From Lachnospiraceae bacterium (GTDB lineage Bacteria; Bacillota; Clostridia; Lachnospirales; Lachnospiraceae): a DNA stretch of 64,000 bases. Positions 49,001 to 57,874 of this stretch are shown one piece after another. Numbering within the stretch: position 1 is the stretch's first letter; each line of letters starts with the position of its first letter. Below the pieces are notes generated by a model that saw only the letters and a list, made by a program, of their open reading frames with translations, did not search any database and was not told the DNA's origin. Made by a program: the position numbers and the translations under genes. Location of the stretch: contig JAAWOU010000003.1 in assembly GCA_022799755.1 (NCBI GenBank), positions 1 through 64,000 on the forward strand, given 5' to 3'.

Positions 49001-49290
49001 TCCACCTCCAGCTCCACGGGCAGGCCGTGGGTGTCCCAGCCGGCTTTCCGGGGCACCATATAGCCTTTCATGGTGCGGTATCTGGGGATCATATCCTTGA
49101 TGGTGCGGGTCTCCACATGGCCGATGTGGGGCTTGCCGTTGGCCGTGGGCGGGCCGTCGTAGAAAGTATAGGTTGGCCCCTCCTTGCGGCTGTCGATGCT
49201 CTTTTTAAAGATGTCGTTTTCTTTCCAGAATTTCTCTACTTCTTTTTCGCGTTCTGCCAGACTTAAGTCTGATGAAACCGGTTTGTACAT
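46060..49290 (-). CDS. ileS: Isoleucyl-tRNA synthetase
   Basis: YDGPPTANGKPHIGHVETRTIKDMIPRYRTMKGY (HIGH) and DEDGQKMSKSKGNVVDPFE (KMSKS); start at MYKPVSSDLSLAEREKEVEKFWKEN. Confidence 0.97.
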   Translation of the reverse strand: MYKPVSSDLSLAEREKEVEKFWKENDIFKKSIDSRKEGPTYTFYDGPPTANGKPHIGHVETRTIKDMIPRYRTMKGYMVPRKAGWDTHGLPVELEVEKLLGLDGKEQIEEYGLAPFIDKCKESVWKYKGMWEKFSGSVGFWADMDDPYVTYHDDYIESEWWALKTIWDKGLLYKGFKIVPYCPRCGTPLSSHEVAQGYKAVKERSAVARFKCVGEEAYFLAWTTTPWTLPSNVALCVNPDETYVKVKAADGYTYYMAQALLDTVLGGLAEEGAAAYQVLETYKGTDLEHKEYEPLFACAGEEAARQGKKAHYVTCDTYVTMSDGTGIVHIAPAFGEDDANVGRKYGLPLVQFVDGKGHMTAETPYAGKFVKDADPDIIKDLDKEGKLFSAPKFEHDYPFCWRCDTPLIYYARESWFIKMTAVKDDLVRNNKTINWIPPTIGEGRFGNWLENIQDWGISRNRYWGTPLNIWECECGHTESVGSREQLAALTGSEKTKSVELHRPYIDEVTFPCPKCGKTMKRVPEVIDCWFDSGAMPFAQHHYPFENKDLFEQQFPANFISEAVDQTRGWFYSLLAESTLLFNKAPYENVIVLGLVADEDGQKMSKSKGNVVDPFEALDEYGADAIRWYFYTSAAPWLPKRFSGKTVLEGQHKFLDKLWNTYTFFVLYANIDGFDASKYTLEYHKLPVMDRWLLSRLNTVVGQVDTDLDRYRIPEAAKALQDFVEELSNWYVRRSRERFWAKGMEQDKINAYMTLHTALVTLCKAAAPMIPFMTEEIYRNLVCTCDASAPESIHLCDFPTVEERFLDKKLEADMEEVLEAVVLGRACRNTAAIKNRQPIGRMYVKMGAGAEQGDGADPAGADPAGAGEDTKTAVGLDGFYTAIIRDELNVKDVVYTEDVRDYTTYTFKPQLRTVGPKYGKQLGGIQKTLAGLDGNAAMDELNGGGKLAFEVNGTAVELTKEDLLIDMTQKPGYVSQENGKMTVVLDTNLTEALIEEGFVYELISKIQTMRKDAGFEVMDHIKVSVNGNEKLAQIAARNADAICGKVLAQELTNEKAFAVAKEWNVNGEKVVIALEKI

Positions 49291-49410
49291 TTTTAGATTC
49301 CTTCCTTTCCCGGCCGTGGCGTAATCTATGCCGAACTTCACGCTCCGCCCAGCCCCTGATTGATTTTCTGAGAAAGAGAATACATTTTGCCATACGCATA
49401 TTTCCGGTAA

Positions 49411-49935
49411 TAACAAAATAAGCTCCGTCCCGTAATAGGACGAAGCTTTTCTCTTCGTTTCACCACCTGTTACAGCGTACATTTCATGACGGGGAAACCA
49501 GCATATACTCACCAGCGATAAAGTTTGCCGCCAGCTTATAGCATCTGACGCTCGTGAGTCGGGTAACAATGGAAGAAAAGCATTCCATAGCAAATGTTAG
49601 CGACCGTCAGCATAACTTACACTGTAAATCGCATACCGTCATAAATAATACGGTTTCCCATAACGTAGGAACCCCGTGCAGAACTACTCGGCCTGCCGCC
49701 GTCACCGCGCTCCGGCAATGCCGTCAGATCCGGCGCGCCGGCTTTCCGCCTTTTGCCCTGCCTGCTCAGAAGTGATTTTCGCCGTTCCCATACTCACACC
49801 GGACTCGCACCCTCACCGGCTCGCTGTGGCTTTCTCGGTAATCGAAATCTTTTCCAAACGGCTACTCTCTTCGTCATGGCATTTCTTCTCTATAGGAATT
49901 GTCGGCTGTCGTTTGCAGACAATTCCATCTGATAA
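49411..49935 (-). ncRNA. T-box riboswitch leader of ileS
   Basis: Minus strand: stem I AGAGAAG..ATGACGAAGAGAGTAG.. with specifier ATC in AAAATCACTTCT (Ile codon); T-box-like AACAGGTGGTGAAACG; terminator AAGCTTCGTCC-tatta-(C)GGGACGGAGCTT followed by T-rich ATTTTGTT. Confidence 0.8.
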
Positions 49936-49938
49936 GTC

Positions 49939-49968
49939 ATTATAGCCCTTTCGTTTTTCTTTTGTCAA
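49939..49968 (-). promoter_or_regulatory. Sigma70-like promoter for the ileS T-box transcript (TTGACA-N18-TATAAT)
   Basis: Plus-strand TGTCAA at 49963..49968 and ATTATA at 49939..49944. Confidence 0.8.
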
Positions 49969-50071
49969 GCGGGTTTAGAGATTTCCCTGAAAATTTTAAC
50001 CCCGCTTTTTAAGCCGGCGGCCTGTTCAATCAGGAAAACCAGGCAGAGCGTCAGCTCGAATTGCGAGACCG

Positions 50072-52210
50072 TCATTTATGTTCATTCAGGTACAGCTGCA
50101 CCCTGTTTTGGATCACTTCCGCTGTCTCTTCCACACCTTTGCTCCCGTTGAAGTAATAGGCGGCTTCCTCGCAGATGATATCCAGGAGGGGCTCCGTACG
50201 GACAGGCAGCAGCCTTGCATTTTCCATGGCATCGATATATTCGTTTATCACGCTCTCGGTAAAGTCCCTTTCTTGGAAAGTTCTTATCTCAAAACTTATT
50301 TCTCCATCCTGTATGATCGTATATGGCCCGTCCCATTCACCCCGGCCATCCATCTCCAAATCTTTCCTGATCCACTCTTTAAAGGCCGATTTTAACACGG
50401 GGGAACTAAATGCCCTGGCAGCGGACTGCATTTCCTCCCCCAGCAGGAACCGTAAAAATTCCCAGGCCCCTTCCTGATTCGCCGAATTGGAATTGACGGA
50501 AAATATACTGTAGGAACTCACTGCCCCATGAAGTCCGTCATCAAACAATACGCCTGAAACCACTTCATTTCCGGGCTGATTATCATAAATATCTTGGATC
50601 CCCCACCTAAAGGCCAGAAGGGAGTTGTTCTTTCCGGATTCATATCCGAACCGCCCCGCCGCCTCCAGCAGCTTTCCGAAGAGCCCGCCGCTGAAATCAC
50701 AGGCTCCCTCCTCCCAGTCCACCATGCCCCACAGATCCTCGGAGCCTTCCAAAAACAGCCGCAACAGGCCGGCGGAATCCACATATTCCATATAAGCCGC
50801 CTCCTCCGGCCAGGCCAGAAGCGCATCCGCCAGTGTCTCGATGTCGGATGGTTCTTCCCCTCCCAGCAGGCGGGGGTCTGTTTTGTATACCGTAAAATCT
50901 CCTATTGCGGAAATGCCGTATATCCCGTCCCCTTCCCTCCGGCAGAATGCCACCGGGAAGTAATCCTCCTCGCGGATCCCGTCCGCCTCCATGAAAGGCG
51001 CAAGATCTGCAAAGGCTCCCTTCTCTATCAGGCTGATGACGGCATCCCCAAATATACTGGATCCCATGAAAATGTCCGGCCCCTTCCCGGCGGCGATCTC
51101 GATACTGGTTTTTCTGACAAAGTCTTCGAAGTCAGAATCATAGGATGCCCACTTTTGCCCCGTACGGTAGAAATCCTCCAGTACTACATAGTAGGTATCA
51201 TTTTCCTGGTTAAACCGGTTGACGCGGTTTACTGCCCACGGATAAAAAGACTCCGCCCGTATGACAATGGGAATCCTCTCCACCCTGCTCATGTACAGCC
51301 TCTGTATGGTCGCTCCCGTGCCGTCGCTGCAGCACCTCAGCGTCTCCACACTGCCGTCCTCAAGTACCCGGAAGCTTTGCTGCTCCCGCTTCTGCGCCCA
51401 TGATTCCCCGTCCCAGTTGTTATAGGAGGTTCCCAGAAACTGGAGCAGCTCCAGCAGGCTTTCCTCCTCAAGATCCACCTGCCAGAAGCCGTCATCCCTG
51501 CCCAGGCAGACCGCATCCCCTTTCAGGCCAAGACATGTTGCCCCATAATAAGAAATGGAGCCGCCGCCATACCACTGCTTCACATCCCACATTTCCTCCG
51601 GCAGAGCGCCAGGCCGGCTCTTTGCAAGTTTTGTTGTCCCATACCCGTCATCCAGGAGCCAGTAAACTGAGCCGTCTAAAGTCTGGCAGATGTTAAATAA
51701 CAGGAACTCGTCCTTCCCATCAGAACCTGTACGGTATAGTTCTTCTCCGGAAGGATCCAGTATGACGACCGGATTCGGCTCGTCCAGTGATTTCCTCCTT
51801 TTTCCCCAGAAATAGAAATTCCCTTCGCTGTCCTGAAACCCATGCGTAAAGGAAACAAGATAGTCAGACGGCACATTCACGGTGGCGGTTTCCCGGCTTC
51901 CGTCCATTTTATACCGGAAGATTTCCCCTCCGTTTACGCCCCAGGCCGCATCGAAAGTAAGCTGTCCCCACAACTGCACGGCTTCCCCCCGGTAAAACTG
52001 CATGCCCAGAAAATACAGAGCCTGGCCCGTGCGGTCCAGCTCCGGAAAGGCAGTGTTTTCTACCATGATGTCATAATATTCTTTCGTTTCATTAGTATCC
52101 TCCACTCTTTCCAGGGAGGCAGATGCATCGTCCTTACCGCAGCCTCCCGGAAACAGGCAGCAGAAACACAGCAGCAACAAAAAAAGGAATTTTTTCATAC
52201 AATCCATACG
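50072..52210 (-). CDS. Extracellular solute-binding lipoprotein (ABC transporter type)
   Basis: Lipobox LFPGGCGKDD; ESFYPWAVNRVNRFNQENDTYYVVLEDFYR..., EIAAGKGPDIFMGSSIFGDAVISLIEKGAFADLAPFMEAD, NQEGAWEFLRFLLGEEMQ. Confidence 0.82.
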   Translation of the reverse strand, partial: RMDCMKKFLFLLLLCFCCLFPGGCGKDDASASLERVEDTNETKEYYDIMVENTAFPELDRTGQALYFLGMQFYRGEAVQLWGQLTFDAAWGVNGGEIFRYKMDGSRETATVNVPSDYLVSFTHGFQDSEGNFYFWGKRRKSLDEPNPVVILDPSGEELYRTGSDGKDEFLLFNICQTLDGSVYWLLDDGYGTTKLAKSRPGALPEEMWDVKQWYGGGSISYYGATCLGLKGDAVCLGRDDGFWQVDLEEESLLELLQFLGTSYNNWDGESWAQKREQQSFRVLEDGSVETLRCCSDGTGATIQRLYMSRVERIPIVIRAESFYPWAVNRVNRFNQENDTYYVVLEDFYRTGQKWASYDSDFEDFVRKTSIEIAAGKGPDIFMGSSIFGDAVISLIEKGAFADLAPFMEADGIREEDYFPVAFCRREGDGIYGISAIGDFTVYKTDPRLLGGEEPSDIETLADALLAWPEEAAYMEYVDSAGLLRLFLEGSEDLWGMVDWEEGACDFSGGLFGKLLEAAGRFGYESGKNNSLLAFRWGIQDIYDNQPGNEVVSGVLFDDGLHGAVSSYSIFSVNSNSANQEGAWEFLRFLLGEEMQSAARAFSSPVLKSAFKEWIRKDLEMDGRGEWDGPYTIIQDGEISFEIRTFQERDFTESVINEYIDAMENARLLPVRTEPLLDIICEEAAYYFNGSKGVEETAEVIQNRVQLYLNEHK

Positions 52211-52326
52211 ATCTCCTTTACACACATTTGCCCGGCATATCATCCAAAGAAGGGATGGCCTGCGGCATCCCTTCCTGTATCTCTATTCAGCATGGGCTGC
52301 AGATTCATTCTCTGCCGTTGGTAAGA

Positions 52327-52647
52327 TCAGAAACTTTTTGTAGCACCACATTCTTCACATTTCCACTCAGTGCCTACATTCTTAAAATGATGGTGTTTCA
52401 AATCCCCACGATGGATCAGACCTCTCGATACAATAATCCCACACTGGGCGCACTTATCCACCTCCTGAGTTCTCAGACAGTGATAAACATCATCTACCGA
52501 CTCTGGAGTTATATCCACTGTCGTAATATATACGACTGTATGCTTACACGGCTGAATTACTCTGCTTTCCGCAGCATATACCGGCTGGGTGCTAAGCAAC
52601 GCCGAAAAACAAATTATAGTTGCTAAAACTCTTTTGACTTTCTTCAT
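52327..52647 (-). CDS. Small secreted protein with CxxC..CxxC zinc-ribbon-like C-terminus
   Basis: MKKVKRVLATIICFSALLSTQPVYAAESRV signal peptide; CAQCGIIVSRGLIHRGDLKHHHFKNVGTEWKCEECG. Confidence 0.65.
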   Translation of the reverse strand: MKKVKRVLATIICFSALLSTQPVYAAESRVIQPCKHTVVYITTVDITPESVDDVYHCLRTQEVDKCAQCGIIVSRGLIHRGDLKHHHFKNVGTEWKCEECGATKSF

Positions 52648-52744
52648 TACTTTTCTCCTCTCTCTGAAAAATCCGTTGATTGTAAGCCCTGCTGAAATAT
52701 TCATTTCTATATAACCAGTATACAGAGAACTGGTATACAACATA

Positions 52745-52841
52745 ATAGTATCTCAATTTGTTATAATACGCAATATGACAAATTACTTGATTTTTTCAGC
52801 CAATTTGTCATATTGCGTTCCATCCAAAAACATTATATAAT
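52745..52841. promoter_or_regulatory. Divergent symmetric promoters sharing a perfect 17-bp inverted repeat (arms 52768..52784 and 52802..52818)
   Basis: Plus: TTGCGT (52813..52818)-N17-TATAAT (52836..52841). Minus: TTGCGT (52773..52768)-N17-TACTAT (52750..52745). Arms ACGCAATATGACAAATT / AATTTGTCATATTGCGT. Confidence 0.75.
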
Positions 52842-52879
52842 AACAGGAAATGTTTTGACTTTTAAAGGAGGGATTTTTC

Positions 52880-53104
52880 ATGAAACGACAAAAATATCAT
52901 TTGAAAACGCTGGTCTCTGCATTAGCACTCACGCTTGCATTAGCCGGGCCTGTATTTCCCGGGTCAGGAGAGGGAGAGGATGGCAGCATTCCCACGCCTC
53001 CGAAATTTCCTCCTGTGGAGGAAGAAATTCCGGAGACAGACGAGGGCGACGGTATCCAACCGTTAACAGATAAGGATGATCGTACGACAGAGATTAAAGC
53101 CTGA
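52880..53104 (+). CDS. Small secreted acidic Pro-rich peptide (74 aa)
   Basis: GGAGGG SD, signal peptide MKRQKYHLKTLVSALALTLALAGPVFP, then GSGEGEDGSIPTPPKFPPVEEEIPETDEGDG. Confidence 0.6.
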   Translation: MKRQKYHLKTLVSALALTLALAGPVFPGSGEGEDGSIPTPPKFPPVEEEIPETDEGDGIQPLTDKDDRTTEIKA

Positions 53105-53126
53105 CTTATACTGCACGCCAGTTAAC

Positions 53127-53205
53127 TTTACAGTACGCCCCGACTGCAGACCGCCAGCCAGATACTTCACTGACCGCATTACTGTAAATTCTGGCGGTCT
53201 GCAGT
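53127..53205. terminator. Strong inverted repeats between convergent genes (15-bp perfect stem 53143..53157/53191..53205)
   Basis: ACTGCAGACCGCCAG ... CTGGCGGTCTGCAGT, interleaved with TTTACAGTA (53127..53135)/TACTGTAAA (53180..53188). Confidence 0.5.
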
Positions 53206-53213
53206 ATATTTGA

Positions 53214-55202
53214 TTATGACAAATACTTAGATTCCCTTTTTGATAAAAATGCTTTCGTAGAAGAATCGGACATAAACTCTGCCATTAATTTGCTTATTTG
53301 AAAGGCTTTTTCCCATACTGGCCGGAGGGATGCATATTCTTCCGGCTTTTTTTCGGCAATTTCATATGCATTCCACGCAATATGATAAAATAGATTGTGT
53401 ATACCGTTGATTCTGAAAAGCAAAAGTGATTTCAAAATCATATACTCATTCATCTTTACGGTATTGTCAAGGCAGCAAATATCACCAAGATAATTATCAT
53501 AGCATTCGAAAGCAATATCAAACCCATAATGATAAATACCTGTCCGATAACTATTTTGATTGATGGAGAACAGCACCGCCTCAAACCATTTCTTCGCCTC
53601 CTCCAACCTGCCAAGTTTGCGGTAAAAGCTGCCGATATTGCTTACGATCATGATCTCCTCCCGCTGGTAAACCCACCATTTCATGTCTTTCCTTTCGAAA
53701 TCAGGCACGGTACAGCGCAGCGCTTCCAGCAGCATTTCCAGGCTTTCCTGCAAATCGCCTCCCTTTTTCTGCTTCAGGATGGCATCGAAGAACAGAAGCT
53801 CCTGCCTTACTTTGGGGAACGCCGGGTTTACCCTGCTTCGAAACTTCTGTATTTCCCATTCCGCCAAATCCCACCTCTCACATTCCATCAGGGTACTGAT
53901 CAGCTGTCGCTGTTCCAGCACCTCCAGAGACTCCGTTTCCAGCAGGGGCATATTCCACCCTCCGAATTTACCGTATTGCTTCACCAGCTTATCGTAATTT
54001 TCGTAGGAGGGTTTATGGAGCCCTTTTTCTATCCTTTCCAGCTGCCTGGGAGACATAACAAGTTCATCCCCGTCATAGACAGCTTTTTCACGGGATTTCC
54101 CATCAAATTTGCGAAGCATTTTCAGCGTCATTCCGGCGTCCCTGGTATTGTCCACAGAGCTCCCCTGCCAGATGCGGTATCCGGGATAGCCGAACCATGC
54201 GTAAATATCCAGGAACATTTTCCGGAAAGCTTTCACCTGTTCCAAATATTCCGGTGCGGCAAAAAGAGAGGCATCGCATTCGCACAGGCAGTCCAGCAGC
54301 GGCAATACATAGCAGTGGCACCCATTCCTGCGCAGCAGTTCCAGGGCCTCCTGTCCTTTCCTCAGAAGCCCTGTCTCCTGTCCATTCCCCGAAGATCCCG
54401 CTTCCTGCTCTTTCCTTGGAGGCCCTGCCTCCCGCATGCTGGCAGCCATGCTTCCCATGGCGGTATCCCGGCCGTCAGGCTCCCCATGCTCTGCCAATGC
54501 GGCTGCCATCCGGATTCCCAGGACAGCGGTCTGGGGCAGTATCATTGTCATCGCGCGTTCCTTCCAGCCATGCTGCCCGGGATAATCCCACACTGCCTGC
54601 CATAGCTGCCATGCTTCCTCCTTACAGCCATTTTCAAACAGGGCGGCGCTTACCAACAGGACAGCGTCCAGCTCACCGGGCGAAAGACAGAGCGCTCTCA
54701 GGTTTTGTTCCCAGCCGTCCGGGACGGTGCAGTTCACCGCCTGTGTGGCAGTATCCAGGATGACCTCCGGAGCCTCCCCGCCCGCTGTCCTTTGCCGTTC
54801 CAGCATCAGGATGACCTCCGCTTTCAGAAGGAACTGCTCCTCCAGGGGCTCCCGCTTTTTATATTTTCTCCTGTAGTCATCGATTGCGGCGGCGGCTTCT
54901 TCCGGCAGTCCCGGTACCAGCAGGCAGATATCCTCCCTCTTCCGCCATCGCTCCAGGTCTTCCCCCGATGCCATCGCTTCAAAGTACTCCGCCGGGATTC
55001 CCATCCGCAGCATCAGGGTGTCTCCCTCCATCTTTGTCCACTGTGCCATACCCTTTTCTACCATCTCAAGCTTGGTTCGACTCATGATGCCGGAAGATAA
55101 TTTCTCCAGGCCCAGCTTCCGCTTCTTCCTCTCGGCGCCAACGGCCTTGCCATACGCTCTATTGTACTTCCGTATGAATTCCTGTTCCTTGGTTCTCTTC
55201 AT
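53214..55202 (-). CDS. Putative transcriptional regulator with two possible XRE-like HTH regions and TPR-like repeats
   Basis: AVGAERKKRKLGLEKLSSGIMSRTKLEMVEKG and SPRQLERIEKGLHKPSYENYDKLVKQYGK HTH-like; C-terminal EEIMIVSNIGSFYRKLGRLEEAKKWFEAVL TPR-like. Confidence 0.6.
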   Translation of the reverse strand: MKRTKEQEFIRKYNRAYGKAVGAERKKRKLGLEKLSSGIMSRTKLEMVEKGMAQWTKMEGDTLMLRMGIPAEYFEAMASGEDLERWRKREDICLLVPGLPEEAAAAIDDYRRKYKKREPLEEQFLLKAEVILMLERQRTAGGEAPEVILDTATQAVNCTVPDGWEQNLRALCLSPGELDAVLLVSAALFENGCKEEAWQLWQAVWDYPGQHGWKERAMTMILPQTAVLGIRMAAALAEHGEPDGRDTAMGSMAASMREAGPPRKEQEAGSSGNGQETGLLRKGQEALELLRRNGCHCYVLPLLDCLCECDASLFAAPEYLEQVKAFRKMFLDIYAWFGYPGYRIWQGSSVDNTRDAGMTLKMLRKFDGKSREKAVYDGDELVMSPRQLERIEKGLHKPSYENYDKLVKQYGKFGGWNMPLLETESLEVLEQRQLISTLMECERWDLAEWEIQKFRSRVNPAFPKVRQELLFFDAILKQKKGGDLQESLEMLLEALRCTVPDFERKDMKWWVYQREEIMIVSNIGSFYRKLGRLEEAKKWFEAVLFSINQNSYRTGIYHYGFDIAFECYDNYLGDICCLDNTVKMNEYMILKSLLLFRINGIHNLFYHIAWNAYEIAEKKPEEYASLRPVWEKAFQISKLMAEFMSDSSTKAFLSKRESKYLS

Positions 55203-55525
55203 TCCCCTGTCCTCTCCACTTTGTCTTACGTGGCTGCATTACATTGATGCTTTTTACAGGCATACGGCTCTTTCGAAAGAATCTCAGGCAAGCCTTTGCC
55301 TGAGATGATTGTACCACAGTCCATCTCCCATTTTCCACCAAAAATGGGGTTTCCCACTTGCATTTTCCATGGTGGCGGAGGAACGCAATGCCGACCGGGT
55401 GAAGCGGGTACAGATCCGGGGGAGGAAACCCTTTCTTTCTGGTTTCCTCCCCCTTGCAATTCCACCCCGGATGGTATATGATTGTAAAAATGCAAAATGC
55501 CGGACACGGCAGAAAAGAGGAGTCT

Positions 55526-56980
55526 ATGGACAGACAGAATCTCACACTTATGACGGACCTGTACGAGCTCACCATGATGCAGGGGTATTTCAGGCACAAG
55601 GATCAGAACGAGACCGTGATCTTCGACGCTTTCTACCGCAAAAATCCCTGCGACGGTGGCTACGCCATCTCGGCGGGCTTAGAGCAGGTCATCCAGTACA
55701 TCAAAGAACTGCATTTCGACCAGGAGGACATCGACTATCTGGCCTCCCTGGGCATCTTCCAGGCCGACTTCCTGGAGTACCTAAAAACTTTCCGGTTCTC
55801 GGGAGATATCTATGCCATCCCCGAGGGCACCGTCATGTTCCCCAGGGAACCCGTAATCAAAGTCATAGCCCCCATCATGGAAGCCCAGCTGGTGGAGACC
55901 GCCATCTTAAACATCATCAACCATCAGAGCCTCATCGCCACCAAGGCCGCCCGGGTCTGCTATGCCGCCAGAGGGGACGGCATCATGGAATTCGGCCTGC
56001 GCAGGGCCCAGGGGCCGGACGCGGGCACCTACGGGGCCAGGGCTGCCATAATCGGAGGCTGCATCGGCACCAGCAATGTGCTCTGCGGCCAGCTCTTCGA
56101 CGTGCCCGTCAAAGGGACCCACGCCCACAGCTGGATCATGAGCTTCTCCGACGAGTACACCGCTTTCAAGACCTATGCGGACATGTACCCTACCGCCTGC
56201 ATCCTGCTGGTGGACACCTATGATACCTTAAAGTCCGGTGTGCCCAATGCCATACGTGTCTTCACGGAAATGCGGGAAGCCGGCATCCCCCTGACTTTCT
56301 ACGGTATCCGCCTGGACAGCGGAGACCTGGCCTACCTCTCCAAACAGGCCAGAAAGATGCTGGACGCCGCAGGCTTCCCGGACGCTGTGATCTCCGCCTC
56401 CAACGACCTGGACGAGTACCTCATTGACAGCCTGAAAGTACAGGGTGCAGCCATCACCTCCTGGGGCGTAGGCACCAATCTGATCACCTCCAAGGACAAT
56501 CCCTCCTTTGGCGGCGTCTACAAACTGGCTGCCATCCAGGACGAAAACGGACAGTTCATCCCCAAAATCAAGCTCTCCGAGAACAGCGAGAAAGTCACCA
56601 ACCCGGGAGACAAAAAGATTTACCGCGTCTATGAAAAGGATACCGGAAAAATCAAGGCCGATCTCATCTGCCTGACTGAGGAAACCTACCGGGAAACCGA
56701 TGAGCTGATGCTATTCGACCCCCATGAGCCCTGGAAGAAGACAAAGCTGAAAGCCGGTACATACACCCTGCGCCCCCTGATGGAGCATATCTTCCACAAG
56801 GGCCAGTGCCTATATACCTCCCCCAAAGTCATGGACATCCGGGCCTACTGCCAGCAGGAACTGGACACTCTCTGGGACGAGACCAAGCGCCTGGTAAACC
56901 CCCACGAGGTCTATGTGGACCTGTCCCAGAAGCTGTACGACACCAAGATCCGCCTGCTGGAGGAGCTCAGCGGGAAATAG
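55526..56980 (+). CDS. pncB: Nicotinate phosphoribosyltransferase
   Basis: MDRQNLTLMTDLYELTMMQGYF, EFGLRRAQGPDAG, GIRLDSGDLAYLSKQARKMLDAAG, TSWGVGTNLITSKDNPSFGGVYKL. Confidence 0.96.
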   Translation: MDRQNLTLMTDLYELTMMQGYFRHKDQNETVIFDAFYRKNPCDGGYAISAGLEQVIQYIKELHFDQEDIDYLASLGIFQADFLEYLKTFRFSGDIYAIPEGTVMFPREPVIKVIAPIMEAQLVETAILNIINHQSLIATKAARVCYAARGDGIMEFGLRRAQGPDAGTYGARAAIIGGCIGTSNVLCGQLFDVPVKGTHAHSWIMSFSDEYTAFKTYADMYPTACILLVDTYDTLKSGVPNAIRVFTEMREAGIPLTFYGIRLDSGDLAYLSKQARKMLDAAGFPDAVISASNDLDEYLIDSLKVQGAAITSWGVGTNLITSKDNPSFGGVYKLAAIQDENGQFIPKIKLSENSEKVTNPGDKKIYRVYEKDTGKIKADLICLTEETYRETDELMLFDPHEPWKKTKLKAGTYTLRPLMEHIFHKGQCLYTSPKVMDIRAYCQQELDTLWDETKRLVNPHEVYVDLSQKLYDTKIRLLEELSGK

Positions 56981-57105
56981 CCTTTCCACGCTTCGCAAGT
57001 ATTCTATTGCCAAAGGAGCAGGGGAATGACTTTCTCCACTGCTTGCGCGCGGGCGCCCGTCAGCCTCTGCCGGCATATTTCCAAGCGCTTTGGGTGCCCG
57101 TGTGT

Positions 57106-57148
57106 ATAAAAAACGGGGCACTTTGGAATCCAACCAACTGTGCCCCGG
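57106..57148 (-). terminator. Intrinsic terminator
   Basis: Minus strand GGGGCAC-agttggttggattccaaa-GTGCCCC followed by GTTTTTTAT. Confidence 0.75.
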
Positions 57149-57396
57149 CCAAAGCCAGATACTCTTTTATTATATTTCTCCCAATTCGTTTATTTGTTGC
57201 TACTGCCTATTTCCACTCTACACTGCAGATGTTTTCTAATTGCTGAATTTGTTCGTCTGACGCAGATATGCTTTTACTCCTCCATGACCTGTCAAAATCT
57301 GATATTGTTCTGTATAGCCGTTCCATAACAGACTCCGGCATCCCTTGATAAAATTGTATCATTGAAACCTGCTTCCCCATGAGCCCGGCAGCCACA

Positions 57397-57807
57397 TCAC
57401 ATCACCTCATGCCTGGCAAAAATATTTCCGGAAGCCTCATATCCCACAGCCAATAGCCCGGCGCTCACCGGCAGGGCCAGCATCCCATAGGGCACTCCTG
57501 CTTTCAATAGTTCCACGGACATCAGAGAACTGAACTGCATCTGGTAGATGGGCAAAAGCACCAACAGCCGAAACAGCGAACCTGTCTCCGACACAGGCAG
57601 CAGCGCCGGAGACAGACACACCGCCGCGGAAGCCACCATGGCTGCCATAGGGTTCCTGCAGGCAGCCGAAAGTACCAGTGCCACCGCAGCCGTCCCCACA
57701 GCCCCTGCAAAACTCAGCAAAACCTGATATCCCACCAAAGCGCCGCAGGTAATATTGAACGGAATATACCCCTCCTCATCGTCTGCTATCAGGATTCTGT
57801 ACCCCAT
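57397..57807 (-). pseudogene. Deletion-scar fusion: response-regulator N-terminus joined to C-terminal part of an ABC-2-like permease
   Basis: MGYRILIADDEEG (receiver start) runs directly into YIPFNITCGALVGYQVLLSFAGAVGTAAVALVLSAACRNPMAAMVASAAVC.. membrane segments. Confidence 0.6.
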
Positions 57808-57874
57808 ATTTTATCGCTCCTTTGTGGCATTTCTTTTTAGTATAACGCCAAAAATCCAATTTTTTATCTACTTT

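Noticed and set aside
52768-52818. 17-bp inverted repeat as a second invertible element or a terminator
   Set aside because: The spacer is only 17 bp and there is no adjacent recombinase or U-tract; exact spacing to two -10 boxes favours an operator/promoter.
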